DNA of 64,000 bases, taken from NCBI RefSeq assembly GCF_018691265.1, contig NW_024881324.1, forward strand, positions 7,133,730-7,197,729, given 5' to 3'. Positions 45,904 to 58,030 of this stretch are shown here, piece by piece. Position 1 is the first letter of the stretch, and the number at the start of each line of letters is the position of its first letter. Made by a program: the position numbers and the translations under genes. The notes under the pieces are model-generated. The model searched no databases and had not been told where the DNA came from. It saw only the letters and a list, made by a program, of their open reading frames with translations. This stretch comes from Tyto alba. Its lineage: Eukaryota > Chordata > Aves > Strigiformes > Tytonidae.

Positions 45904-48900
45904 CCTTTTGTTCCTTTTCTGTCTTCCATCTCTCCTCAGTCATTTCCGGCTCTTCTGTTTCTATTCAATGCATTTCTTCTATGGACTTTTCTACCAAATT
46001 TTGGGTGACCCTAGAAAGTGAACCTCCCTCTGCTGAAAGTTTGGTCTGCTCATTTTGCCAGCTTTCTGCCAGCACTATGTTTAATCAAGCAGCTTCCTCC
46101 TCTGCAACTTGTCTGTCCTGTTTAACTAAATCTTTTCACCCAGAGCAGCAGTAGATTTTGGCTTAACTGGTATGCTGGCAGAAATTGCTAAAGATATCTG
46201 TCTGGATGCTGATGTGATACGTGCTTGGGTCAGTGTCTTTAATTTTTACTACACTGCTTTGTTGTTTGCTTATTTGTTTAAAATTCTTTACTGTGATATT
46301 TACAGTGATGAAAAACAAACTAACTATCATCCAACTCCAAAACTGTTGATGGAGGAGGGCTGCCCACTTTGAAAACAATCAAAAAGTCTTACAAATATTT
46401 GGACTGGTTAATTCACCAGCTTTTCTCTACAGAGCTCTTTTGTGGTATAAAGCCATTCATTGACCAAGAGAGTACATTGTCCATTTAGTTACTGCTTTGT
46501 ATCTTTGTATGTCAAAGAAAAGCCACTGTCTCCTACAACAGTAATATCCGAATATTTTCACTACTCATGCAGTTTCCTATTCTAGTTGCTGGATCATCAA
46601 AATTCTAATCAACTCTGATCTAACACAAATTACTATGTGGCATTCATCATCTGTTTTAGCCTTTAATGCACCATGCGGGTTTTAATCAAAGGTATGCAAC
46701 CATTAGCAAAAAGGACAGACAAGAATTATGATGGTGTCCTAAGCAGAGCTCTTAAGCCAACATCACAGGCAGCAGATAAGTTCACCTCCCCCTGCCGAGC
46801 ACAAATACAGGAGAATAAGATGGGTCTTGTTTGAAATAATTGTGGGAGAACACTGAGGTTTCAGGGCCATGACTTGGTTTAGTACTAAATGCTAAGACTT
46901 GTTTGCTTGGCTTTTCTGAATATTAAAAGCAAATGTTGGCACTGTTGCTTTGGTGTGTAGGGGCTTCTGGATCATCTGCTCCACTTGGTGTACACCTGTA
47001 TCTTCCACTGCTGTCAGAGGGAGCCAAGGGGATGGGCAGTGACTGGCAAAACTGAGCCCAGCGCCTTCCTTGTGGCAGCCAGGCTTTTTGTCTCTCTTCT
47101 CCTCCTTCTAAGTGAACTCCATTAGTCACCTCCCCCATTTTTCTTAAGTGCAGGACTAGCTAGATCACTGCTGGCTTGTGGGTAGAATTAAATCCATGTG
47201 CCCTGCCTGTATGCAAGCAGCAAACTGATCCTGTTTCTCCTGGATTTGGCCTCTATTCCAGCACCTCTTGCTTCCCTGCTTATTTAATCAGACACATCCA
47301 TCCCTAATAGGATGACAAGCAGCCCCCTCCCTGACTCATTGCTCACAAAGCACCAGGGTTTCATTTGATTGTAAGGCTACACATTCAATACCAGGTCAAG
47401 AAGTTTCTCCTCCTGCTTCCCCACCCACCCCAGCCCACTAAATCAAAGCTGAGCAGCGACAAGCCACTAGCATGGTATCAGGCTTTGAATCCAGTTTGGC
47501 ATGGGGAAGAGGCACTGGTCCATGCTGCAGAATTTTTAAACTTCTGCCTAGTTGAGGGAAGAGCAAAAGTTGTATTTTCAGGGAAGGGAGCCAGCTGTGG
47601 ACGCAGTAGTGTGATCTTTCTCCTGCCACATGAACTCATGAGTATACCTTGCTCGAAGAGGCTTGTGTGAGAGTGAAGGACCTGTCTAGCTCTAAAACAG
47701 CTGCAGTTGTTTGCTCAGCCTTCCCCCTTGCCCTCTTCTTCCTTCTCCTCAGTTCTGGTGTTGGCAGCGCTGTTTCAGGTCTTGGCTTAAGAATAAGTGA
47801 TTGTGACCTGTGCCAGCTTGTAGCATTTCCTTGAAGTCGTGATAGCAACAGGGAATGAAGCCACATATCGCTCTGTGGCTGTGCCCCGCGCGGCTGGTGT
47901 GGGCAGTGTGGGGAGCTGACAGTCACCCAGGGAGCCTGATGTGAGCAGGGAGTCACTATTTAAATGAGTGATCCAGAGGCCTTTGGGCTTGTGAATCTGT
48001 GTAAATGATGTGTGGGTGGATGTCCTTCTTCGGCCTGCTCACACAGAGTAGGAACTTGGTGAATTATGTTGATAATGGGGTATGCAGCAGAATTTCCCCA
48101 TGTCATGGCAAATGTAGAAAACAGTGGGCTCAATTCCCCCTTATAAATCATTACTACGAGCAGGAGCTGGCCCTGAACAGACATTAAAAATTGCTCTTTC
48201 TAGTGCGTTGTCTTGGGGCTGGGGCCTGATTTTGCTCATGCGCTTTGTTCGGTGCCTAGCTGCGGGTGAGGGATGGTGTTCAACAGGATTGTATGTGCAC
48301 TCACCTGCACCCAGCTCCCCTGTTCAGCATCCTGCCAGGCCGGGGTCCCAGGCATGCCTGGGCTTTTGCACCACACTCTGTTGCTCTGACAGCAGAAACC
48401 CTATGTAAATTGCTGTCTTTTATTCTGACATGGCCTTTTAACGTGCAGCATGTGGGTCTTTTAATGACCACCTCTAGCAAAAGCTTAATTTGGTTGGGGG
48501 TGGGGGGGTTGGGGAATGGATGATTTAAATCGAACCTGTGCTTCCTGTGCCTGGCCTGTGCCCAGCTATGCATGGAAGCTAGAGATTTTCCTCAGCACCT
48601 AGGGCCCAAACAGTGGGATTATATTTTCAATTTCCTATTTAATGAGACAAAAAATAAACAGGCTCCTGTTGCCTTAACCCAGGTAGGTCATTTGCTTTAC
48701 CCTGTTTGTAGGCATTGGTTCATCACTGCAGTGTATTGTTGTGGGTTCCAGAGGTGGATAATCACCAGTACAGTGTTGCAGAGATTTAGTTCCAGGTCAC
48801 AGACAAGTAATGAAAAAACAGCAGTCACTGAGGATTTGATTTACACACTGCAATGACTACGTGATAGCCCCTTTTGTGAGAAGGAAAGTCTCCCTCTGGA

Positions 48901-51900
48901 GACCACATTCTAACCAGTAGCAAACATTCAAGCTCCCTGGTGCTTCAGATGTCAATTATACCAAAGCCTCTTATTGTATAATGCAGGTCTGTTATAATAA
49001 TACTGTCTGGGACAGCAATAATAATGTGAATGAATTTCCAAACAGTGGAGATGGGAGGGGGAAATTGATCAATACAGCACTAATGATGGCCTTGTCTTTC
49101 ACTGAAATAATTGTGATAGTGTTTATAGCACTTCCTTCCTACACCATGCTGTGCGGCAGTGTTGGTTTACTACCTGCTGTTAGTGCTTTTGTATAAAAAG
49201 GTGTTAAAAAGAAATGTCTGTCAAGTTTTAAGGCTGTGAGTCTTTTTTAATGCAATGGGGTTGTTCTAGTCAAGAAGGTCTGAGGATATGAGAGATGCAC
49301 GATTCGCAGGGAGAAGTGAAATCCTTTATTAGATATGCTGACACAGTTAGGAAAAAAAGAAGATTTTGGGCTCAGAAACCAGTAGCAAGATCCCCATTTT
49401 TATAGGAAATTACTCATTCTTTATCATAAAGATGCCATCTGAAGGCCAGAGTTTTTCCAAATGGACTCGTCCTTCTTGCTTGGAGATACAAAGGTCTCTC
49501 CTTTGAGAGAGAGTATGAGCACTTGAACCCAGAAGGGTTCAAAAGAAAGCTCCCTGGTACACTAAACATGTTTTCCATTTATGTGAGCCCGTTTCTTGTC
49601 TGATAATGATATGGGGTTTTCTCTGTTATTCTACCAAGTGTATAGCATGCATACCGAGGCCTGTTGAAAGAAATATCTATTGAATCTTCTGATTAAAAAA
49701 GCAGTTATTTATTTTGAGAGTCAAATTTTTGCATCAACATTTGTATTCATGCAATGGGAAGCCATATCCTCATAATGTGTTCCTGAATGTTGGGGGAGAA
49801 AGCAGGGAAAACCCTGTTAAGGAGGGAGATAACAGTATATTGAAAGTTATTTTTTTGTTATATATTAAGTCCTAACATTTTCTGCAGTATCTGAGTTACT
49901 TTATTTCTCAATATGCTGGAATGATCGATTCCATACCTTTTGTTTTGTGAAGTGAGAGAAATTGAAAGAAAACATAGCCTGAGTCTAATGATAAAAATCC
50001 CCTCTGAAGCTCTTCATTATGATACTTTTCAGAACAGAAAAGACGAACTGCTTTTGCAGTGGCACAGGTCCAATCTCAAACTAGAATCATTTGCTTTGCC
50101 AATGCTGAACACAAAGGATGTTCATTGTTTGCAAACTGAATTTTTCTTAGTGTGTGCAAAACTGATGATCAGATTTTTTTTTCTTTAGAGAAACCCCTGC
50201 AGTGAAAAAAACTGCAGCTGATTCTGTGCTTCCCATCCTGGTTTGCAGGAAAGCTTCTTGCTTCACAGTGTGATTTCTTCATAATAGCTGCATGACAACA
50301 GCATGCCAATGTTTTGAAAAAGCAATGGCCAATGTTATAACGCAGTTGCTTATGTTAGCTACTTACTGCTGGTTTGGGTTTTTTCCTTGAAGAAATAAAT
50401 TTGCCTTTGTGATCTTATTCTTCTGAGGCTTACCTTGCTATATATAAAAAAACCTCTATGTCTGTCTGTCTATCAAGGTATATAATTTTTGGCAGCGGCA
50501 GAGGGACCTTCCCAGGCTTGTTCCACTCCTGTCACAAGTAATTGCATTGTATCATGCTTGGTATCAACTGATGAAATTCCATGTTAAAGATGAGGAAAGG
50601 GTTTTTCCCCTTATTATTTTTATGCAAAATCTGCCTCAGAGTCACTTTTTTTCCTCAAGCTTATGACCTTTTTTCTACTATTTAAACATACTTCTGTCTC
50701 ACTTCTCCCTATTGCTGTGCCAACACTGTCTTTACATTCTTCTTTCCTCTCCTCATATAATTCCTCCTTGGTATATTTGCAGAAAGTAATCACATCCCTT
50801 TCCTCATCTTTTGCTGCTGAGCCAGCATCTTACAATATAAGGTCATTATGGGGTGGCAAAACCTCACCCAGATGTCCACATTTAACTCCTGGGACATAGT
50901 GGATATGGTATCTACCTGGAGTCATCCTGACTGTGACTGCAGTGTTTTGTACCTTGATGACTGGACTCCAAGTGGAGACCGGTGATGCTAATTTTGCAAA
51001 GTTGTATTTATTTATTGGCCATACCCCCCTGCAGAGCATTGAATAGGATTCCCTGATACAGAAAGCCACTCCGTGCCAGAGCACGGGCTATCCACGTACC
51101 ATGGAAAACATTCCCACTTGCCAACGGGAGAGTGAAAGTAATTTAAATGCTGCACTGGCTATGTGTGTATGAAAGCTGAATCAGTTGCTTATTTGAATCT
51201 TGCCTACATGTCTCTTTATGCAACATCTTCCAGTTGGCTGCAGTTTCCTCAAAAGTCTTTGCAGCTAAATGATGTGTGGTAAACTACTCTGTGGTTTGCG
51301 GAGGTGTTCAGTAGTGGTAACCCAAGCTGTGCTGCCTGTTAGTTATTGGTCACATGGCACAATTTTTCTTATGTGACTGAATGAGCTTAGTGGGTCAAAA
51401 TTTTCTGTTGAATCCTCACAGGAAGTTATTTGAAAACTTTCTGCAGAATATACAGAGTTAAAGATTTGCTTGCTCTTGCACATTTGCACTGGTTTAACAT
51501 GACCACAGAAATTCTGGTAGAAAACTTAACAGGGGATTGTGTATATAATAGCACTAATTTGTTTTAGGGGGTCCTGCAGAAACTTGTTTTCAGTATTCCT
51601 GAGCGATCATGTCAATATATCAGCATAAGAACTCTCTCATTTGACATTTACTTATATATATATCTCAAGCTGACACAGGTCTCTCCTTAGAATCTTTGCT
51701 AAATATTTAACAAAGTGCTGTAATGAGAATTTCTTTCCTATATGTTATATGTTCTTATACATTTTCCAATATCCATTACAGGATGTTCACTGGGTCTGTT
51801 GGTAAGATGCTATACAGTACCAGTTATGACATGTATCAGATAAAAGAAATGGCATACATTTTGTGAAGCATTCTGCTTTACTTCTATCTGCAGTATCTGC

Positions 51901-52012
51901 AGATTTTTTTTTTCCTGCTTGCTCACTAATTGGCAGCACTGACTAATTTGTAATCTGTCTTCCCACTGAACCAGTGAGTGTTCTGTGTGCGTATGCATAT
52001 GTTTATAAAGTC
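45904..52012. other. Noncoding stretch, locally GC-richer at 46,900-48,600
   Basis: No gene, RNA or transposon recognised. The part from about 46,900 to 48,600 is GC-richer than its surroundings, with a small CpG cluster near 47,885-47,895 (ccccgcgcgg) and many short overlapping frames of about 60-106 codons on both strands. None shows a known domain. The stretches near 48,560-48,660 and 48,990-49,200 have the mixed AT-rich texture often seen in conserved noncoding sequence, but conservation cannot be judged here. Confidence 0.45.
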
Positions 52013-52262
52013 TTAGGATTAGTCTACGTGGTAACTAGAACCAAAGGAAATAGCTGCATTCTAATTCATAATATTTTGATTAAGGTCTATTTGTAGACCC
52101 TGGTTTTGATGCAATTTAAGCTGATAGAAGAAATCACATTAAGCTATACTGAAATGGCTCTGAAATCTTCGTCTCATGCTAACTACTGTTGAAATGCTAA
52201 GGGTGTGATTTACAGCTGATTTAATTGGATTGGTTCCATTTACCATCTAAACAAGCCCTTAA
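52013..52262. mobile_element. 250-bp element with degenerate terminal inverted repeats
   Basis: The left end (52013-52042, ttaggattagtctacg..gaacc) and the reverse complement of the right end (52232-52262, ttaagggcttgtttag..gaacc) align. The inner 20 bases, tctacgtggtaactagaacc and tttagatggtaaatggaacc, match at about 15 of 20 positions, and an 'agctg' block follows inside both arms. This is the architecture of a short nonautonomous DNA transposon. Wording such as 'gtctac...' and 'acaagccctta' at the ends recalls old hAT-like repeats of reptiles and birds. No clear target-site duplication is visible, as expected for an old copy. It contains no coding sequence. Confidence 0.5.
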
Positions 52263-52899
52263 ATGTTGGAGTGTTTACCACCTGTTGTGACTCTTACCTT
52301 ACAGAGATCTTTGTTCACAGGCAGGAGGGTGTGCACTATAACGAGAGAGGAAAAGGAGAGCTATAAATGTGCATCTCAGTTTATGCATGCTATTAAGCTT
52401 GCCCCTGGAAAAATGTGATTTTTTTTCTAAAATTACAATAATTTAGTTCAGTACATTGATGGTGATTTCTGCCTAGCTTCTGACAAGTACTGCATTTTCT
52501 TATCATTAGCTGGGATAGTTAATGTGGAAAAAGGTTTCTTTGTTGTAGTTGTAGTATATCATGCTAGCTTCTCTTATGCTGTTGCTGTAAAAATCTAGGT
52601 CTTGTAAGAGTTTGGGAGCAACTCTGATAAACTATCCTGAAAAATATGAAGGGATTTAAAAAATTTAGTTGGGCTGTTGCTTTTTGGAGCTGAGTCTTTG
52701 TCACAATCAGTGGGAAAGATATATTTAAGACAGAATGGTCTATACTGGGGAAACCCTGTGAGATATTTTGATGTAACCAGGTTGGACTGTTGACACAACA
52801 TAGCCACCCTGCACCCCTCATAGTTTTCTCTGCAAATGTAATAGGCTGAGTCTTCCTTTGCTGATCTTCTGCAATAGTTCTGTCTTATTTGCTGTCCTG
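52263..52899. other. Spacer between TIR element and CR1 fragment
   Basis: No gene recognised. A 121-codon minus-strand frame (52595-52960) runs partly into the CR1 fragment and is not a known protein. The exact left edge of the CR1 similarity cannot be fixed by eye and could lie up to about 50 bases either side of 52,900. Confidence 0.4.
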
Positions 52900-53745
52900 G
52901 AGAAGGGATGGTAATTGGAGTTTGAAAAGAAAACCCGATGGGACCATCTTTGATGATCAAGGACTGCTAGGGAGAGGGATACTCCACCTAAGTGGGCAAA
53001 AGCATCCTTCCCAACAGGCTGGCCAAGCTGGTGAGGAGAGCTTTAAGCTCAGAATGATGGGGAGAGACAGGATGACCCACAATCAAGTAAGGAAACCTGG
53101 ATGGAACCAACCATCCAGGCAGGTAAGGAAAGACTGCAGGGTGATGTGGACAAAACAGACCTGTTGAACCCAACAAAACAAACAGAACTGAAGGGGTTTC
53201 ACATCAAGTGTAGGCACACAGATAAGGAAATGCCTACAGGACAGCAGGAGGGGGGAAGCACTTGTACCTTATCTTGAAAATCAGCACAACTGGGTGTCTG
53301 TCTTACTCTACACTAACACACACAGATAGGGAAATGAATGGGAGGAATTACAGGTCTGCATGCAGTTATAGGTTAGTGATCTCCTTTGGGATCATAGAGA
53401 TACAGTGGGATAACACTCACAACTTGAGTGCTGCCATGGCTGGATACAGGCTCTTTCATAAGCACAGGTCTGGACAGGAAGGAGCAGAGCTATCTTTTAT
53501 TTTTATGTGGAATAACAGCAAGAACACATGGAGCTATTCATAGGAATGGACAAAGCCAGCTGAAAGCTTGTAGATCAGGACTGGAGGATAGAATACATGG
53601 GTGACATTGTGGTGGGATGAGGCCTTCTTCAGACAGGAAGCATCCTCGTGTTTGCAAGCCCTGGTCCTTGTCAGGGACTTTAGTCACTCTGATATCTGCT
53701 GGAAGGACAATTTAAACTGAGATAGCTCAGGCCACACCACCAACA
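52900..53745 (+). mobile_element. CR1 LINE fragment: 5' region and endonuclease domain, 3' end missing
   Basis: CR1 ORF2 starts with an apurinic-like endonuclease that nicks the target. Its signature blocks are readable here in order: a pre-ORF2 block ending 'gtgaggagagcttta' (53030-53044); LYTN..R.GNEWEEL (about 53308-53352), with a stop codon where the family has a sense codon; IEIQWDNTHN..AAMAGYRLF in the frame at 53262-53543, corresponding to the TETWWDNSH..AMDGYKLF block and retaining the catalytic glutamate; and VLVRDFSHSDICWKDN (about 53668-53715), the GDFN-type block, with Gly changed to Arg and the conserved Asn to Ser. At least one frameshift and several stops separate the blocks, so the copy is dead. 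No reverse-transcriptase region or CR1 tail follows. That is unusual for a family that normally loses its 5' end. Confidence 0.85.
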
Positions 53746-56515
53746 ACAGATTGGGGAAAATATATTTAAAGAAACCAAACAACTCAAAAGAAGGATGTCA
53801 CCCTCCTTTCCTCTAAGGCATGTTTATGCCTACTTCTACCAGCTACTTCTGTCCTCTTTGACCCCAGGTAACTCATTACTTTGTCAGTTCTTCTCCTTTT
53901 TGGTGTTCCACACTGCTCTGCATGTTCTCTCTCTTCGATGACTTGACTTAAATATTACCAGCCCATTAGGCTCACCATTTCCCGCTGGCCCAGCTATCAC
54001 AATTAAAATGACTCACATTAGTGTCTGATTCAAGCAGAAAGCCCTACTGGGACATGAGCTCAGTGGCAAAAGCAATAATCAAGGCTTCAATAGGATTTGC
54101 TTGCAACCTTATTGCTTTCCTGAGATACTGAGAAATTGGATGCCTTTAGGCACCAAATTCTGTCATTCATTCAGACTTTTACTTCTTTCTTTGCTCCTTC
54201 CATTTTCTCCACTGTTTAACCCCAAATTCCATGTCATCTCTAGGATGCCATAATCTAATAGTCACTTTCTTTAGAATTTCCCAGACTTCATCAGGATTAC
54301 GAATCTTTCTGCCTACAGATTACTGGGATCATTAGTGTTCAGCTCTTAGCCACCTCCTCATTCCAACCAGCCTAATGATGTAAAAATGGAACATATTATT
54401 TGGGTGGAGGTCTCTGTTCTTCATATGCTGTCATTAGGGAACATCTCAAGTTGCTTCATACATCGGTTTTCACAGCATTCTTCCTTAATGGCTTCCAGCA
54501 TCTCTGTTTTTAAGATTTAGTGAATTCAAAATGCTGGATTAAATCAGTAAATGAGTCTCTATGACCCATGTGTTTTTTGACCTTCATGTGCTCCCTCTCA
54601 TTAAGACCATTGTTTGTCATCTTTCTCTACTCAGAAATATTCTGATTCATCTATAAGGTGAAGAATAACCTGGATGGTATCTACCCACCTTGGACACATT
54701 CTCTGCTATCCAAGTCTATCCCTCCTCTCATTTTCCATTCTCTCTAACCCTGGATGTGTATGTCATATATTTTAATTTACAATTTATATATGTATTTTAT
54801 TGTACTATGTAGTTGGTATTTAGTAGTCTCTTTAAAATGCCTTATGATTTTCTTTTTTCCTCCAGAACTGATCCTCAGAATTTCAGAAAGCCAGCCTTTA
54901 GGATGCCAAATGGAGTCTTTAACTGGATGCCTAATTTGTGCCTGCAAGTAAGCAAGTTGATTTTCTGTACAAGCACATACCCCCTCTGATACATGGAGCC
55001 TGACAAACCATTAGTAGCATCACTCAGAATTTTCACTGTTTCTTGCTGGTCCAGGAACCATAAGCAACAAACCAATTCAATTTAGGAATTATTAGATTAG
55101 ATTATTAATTCTACTGAAAAATAATATATCCATGTCCTCCTCATTCTCAGAGTTTTGGTTTGGTGTTAAAAAAATAATACTAATTTTTAAAAAGTCTCCA
55201 AACTTTTGGGGAGAAAGACCACGTTCTGTTTGTAAAAGTGTGTGTATACTGCTGGCTTTAAGTACTGTCCAATATGTGCAGAGCAGTGTGTTCTTTCTGT
55301 AAGAGAGTATGTTCATGTTTTCATGCTTTGAAAGGTTTTGGTAATATGAGATAGGATATTGTGCCTGGCAGTGTTTTGTGTATTTTGTGAATCCAGCAAA
55401 CACCAGAATTCCTGGAAAGTTCTCAGGGTTGATAGGTAGCTTCCGTCTATAGCAAGAGCCCATCATCACAGACTCCCCTTGCCATGAATTTTCTAGAGCC
55501 ATCTGGAAATAAGTATATAAATTTTCCAAGGTTTTTACTTTAATAGCTCAATCTCTTACTCGGATCCTGAAAGCACCTTGTCCTGTCAAGGTAATAACAT
55601 GTTAACTTTTGACATACTTTTCATTTCCTCTACTCTTTGGCAAAGAAGACGTATGAAGTTTCTTTTTTATTTCTGATATTCTAGAAACAGCAAGGTGTTT
55701 CATTTAGTTTGGTAGCAGGTAGGATTTCTGCTTCTGAAGGTTATACTGTAGAGACCACACTTGCTGACTGAATTGATGATAAATCTGTATCTCTTCTTTG
55801 AATTAGATTTTGCTACAGTAAGTCATTCAGTTAAAAGTCATGGGGAGACTCATATCATCTCAGAGACACAGGTGGAGCATGCAGGTATTAGGGCACTGGA
55901 GGTAAAACCCTAAGAGCAAATAAATCTCAGTGATAAAGCTCACTGAAACAAAGGATTAAAGTTTTATTAGACTTACACAGGATTTTGCATCAGGCTGGTG
56001 GGTAGCAATTACATTTTGCACACCTACTGCTTTATAGCAGATTAATTTGCTTTTTTTTTTTTTTCTTTTGAATGGAAGGCATAGTGTATAGAACTGAAAT
56101 CAAACACTATCAATCTTGGTAGGACTGAAGACTCTGGAGACAGAAGAGCACAGTCATGGTGTGGCATATGTGGTTAGGTAAACTTGTTCTTTCCACCAGC
56201 TTCTTTCCGGGATGCCTCTTGGCTTTTAGTTCTCCTCTACAAGCAGCTTGTAAACATTTCAGCAGAGATTATGTTGCAGTGAATCTCATGCAAATTAAGT
56301 CTGATTTGTCTAAGTTAAATTCTGTTTCCACTACTGTTTTAGATTTAGGACAATTAATTGCAGTAATGATAAAATTAAGGGAAGTTTCATACAGAATGGG
56401 AATACTAGAGCAAAGAAAATAATACTACTGCAAATGCTGGAGGAAATCATTGCCTGGTGTATGTAGTCATAACTCTTCTGGACTAGGATCTGTCCTGAGC
56501 AATGTACTTAAGTTT
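53746..56515. other. Noncoding stretch, pyrimidine-biased on the plus strand at 53,800-54,750
   Basis: No gene recognised. From about 53,800 to 54,750 the plus strand is visibly rich in C and T and poor in G, unlike most of the window. A T14 run lies at 56051-56064. The 145-codon minus-strand frame at 55092-55529 has no recognisable domain. Confidence 0.5.
56051..56064. repeat. T14 run
   Basis: Fourteen T residues, then CTTTTG. Confidence 0.9.
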
Positions 56516-58030
56516 ATAGAATAGAATCATGGAATGGTTTGGGTTGGAAGGGACCTTACAGATCACCTTGTTCCAGCCCCCCTGCCCCTGGCAGGGACCC
56601 CTTCCCCCAGCCCAGGGTGCTCCCAGCCCCGTCCAACCTGGCCCTGAACCCTTCCAGGGAGGGGGCAGCCACAGCTTCTCTGAGCACCCTGGGCCAGCGC
56701 CTCACCATCCTCACAATAAAGACTTTCTTCCTAACATCTAATCTAAATCTACATTCTTTCAGTTTAAAGCCATTACCCCTTATCCTATCATTACGTGCCC
56801 TCATAAAGAGTCCCTCCCCAGGCCCCCTTTTAAGCACTGGAAGGTGATCTAAGGTCTCCCTGGAGCCTCCTCTTCTCCAGGCTGAGCCACCCCAACTCTC
56901 TCAGCCTGGCTTCACAGGGGAGGTATTCCAGCCTCCCAGTCATCTTTTCTGGACCTCCTCTGGACCCACTCAAGCAGGTCTGTGCCCTTCTGCTGTTGGG
57001 GACCCCAGAGCTGGACATAGCACTGCAGGGGGGGTGTCACAAGAGCAGAGTAGAGGGGGAGAATCTCCTCCCTTGACCTGCTGGCCACACTGCTCTTGAT
57101 ACAGCCCAGGACACAGTTGGCTTTCTGGGCTGTGAGTGCACATTGCTGGCTCATAATCAGTTTTCCATCCACTAACATCCCCAAGTGCTTCTTCACGGGG
57201 CTGCTCTCAATCCATTATTTGCCTAGCCTGTATTTGTGCTTGGGATTGCCCCAACCCCTGTGAAGAACCTTGTCCATGTCCTTGTCGAACTTTATGAGGT
57301 TCACACAGCCCCACCTCTCAAGACTGTCCCGGTCCCTCTGGATGGCCTCCCCTCCCTCCAGCATGTCAACTGCACCATGCAGCTTGATGTCAATAGCAAA
57401 CTTGCTGAGGGTGCCCTCGGTCCCACTGCCCATGTTGCCAACGAAGATGATGTGTCCCTGCCTGTGTGAGGGGGGTTTGGAACTAGATGATCTTTAAAGG
57501 TCCCTTCCACCCAGAATCATAAAATGGTTTGATGTTAAACAGCACCAGTCCTAATACCAACCCCTGAGGAATGCCACTTGTCACCACCCTCTCCACTAGG
57601 ACATTGAGCTGTTGACCACAACTCTTTGAGTGTGACCATCCAGCCAATTCCTCATCCACCAAGTGTCCATCTGTCAAATCCATGTCCCTCCAATTTAGAG
57701 ACAAGGATGTTGTGTGGGACAGTGTGAAATGCTTTGCACAAGTCCAGATAAATGACATCAGTTGCTCTTCCCGTATCCAGCAATGCTGTAAACCCATCAT
57801 AGAAGGCCACCACATTTGTCAGTCACAGTGAAGCCATGTTGGCTGTCACCAACCACGTCCTTATTTTCTATGTACTATAGCTCAGTTTCCAGGAGGATTC
57901 TCTCCATAATGTCACCAGGCACAGAGGTGGGACTGACTGGCCTGTAGTTCCCTGGGTCTTCCTTTTTCCCTTTCAAAAAATAGGGGTTATGTTTTGCCTT
58001 TTCCAGTCAGTAGCAACTTCACTGACTGTC
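56516..58030 (-). mobile_element. CR1 LINE, 5'-truncated copy with reverse-transcriptase region and 3' end
   Basis: This is the longest transposon in the window. On the minus strand it runs from within ORF2 to the CR1 3' tail (plus-strand atagaatcatggaatggttt). Reverse-transcriptase blocks occur in order: NYRPVSPTSVPG (near 57,925-57,960), DLCKAFHTV (near 57,735), VTSGIPQGLVLGLVLFNI (about 57,530-57,585), LSKFAIDIKL (57,370-57,400), then the C-terminal QQCALTAQKAN, ASRSREEILPLYSALV and RGNGFKLKE blocks. The AFD aspartate of motif A is His, and the family's FADD is FAID, losing the first aspartate of the catalytic pair. Stops and frameshifts break the frame, so it is inactive. The reading frame is interrupted after FNI by the nested insertion at 57450-57530. 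Similarity fades past 58,030, so the 5' part is missing, as is usual for CR1. Confidence 0.95.
57450..57530 (+). mobile_element. Nested CR1 3'-end insertion, opposite orientation
   Basis: Inside the minus-strand CR1 the sequence switches to a plus-strand CR1 3' end: ggtttggaactagatgatc, then tttaaaggtcccttccaccc. The host resumes at 57531 in the correct place: removing 57450-57530 plus one GATG makes the host read through ...FNI-FVGNMGSG... in frame. GATG flanks both sides (57446-57449 and 57531-57534), consistent with a 4-bp target duplication. The last 18 bases, agaatcataaaatggttt (57513-57530), are the reverse complement of the usual tail aaaccattttatgattct, so the tail looks inverted relative to the rest of the fragment. 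Confidence 0.85.

Noticed and set aside
52900..58030. The two large CR1 pieces as one element split by a 5' inversion
   Set aside because: They lie 2.8 kb apart and the endonuclease piece is on the wrong side of the 3' fragment for a twin-priming inversion, so they are treated as separate insertions.
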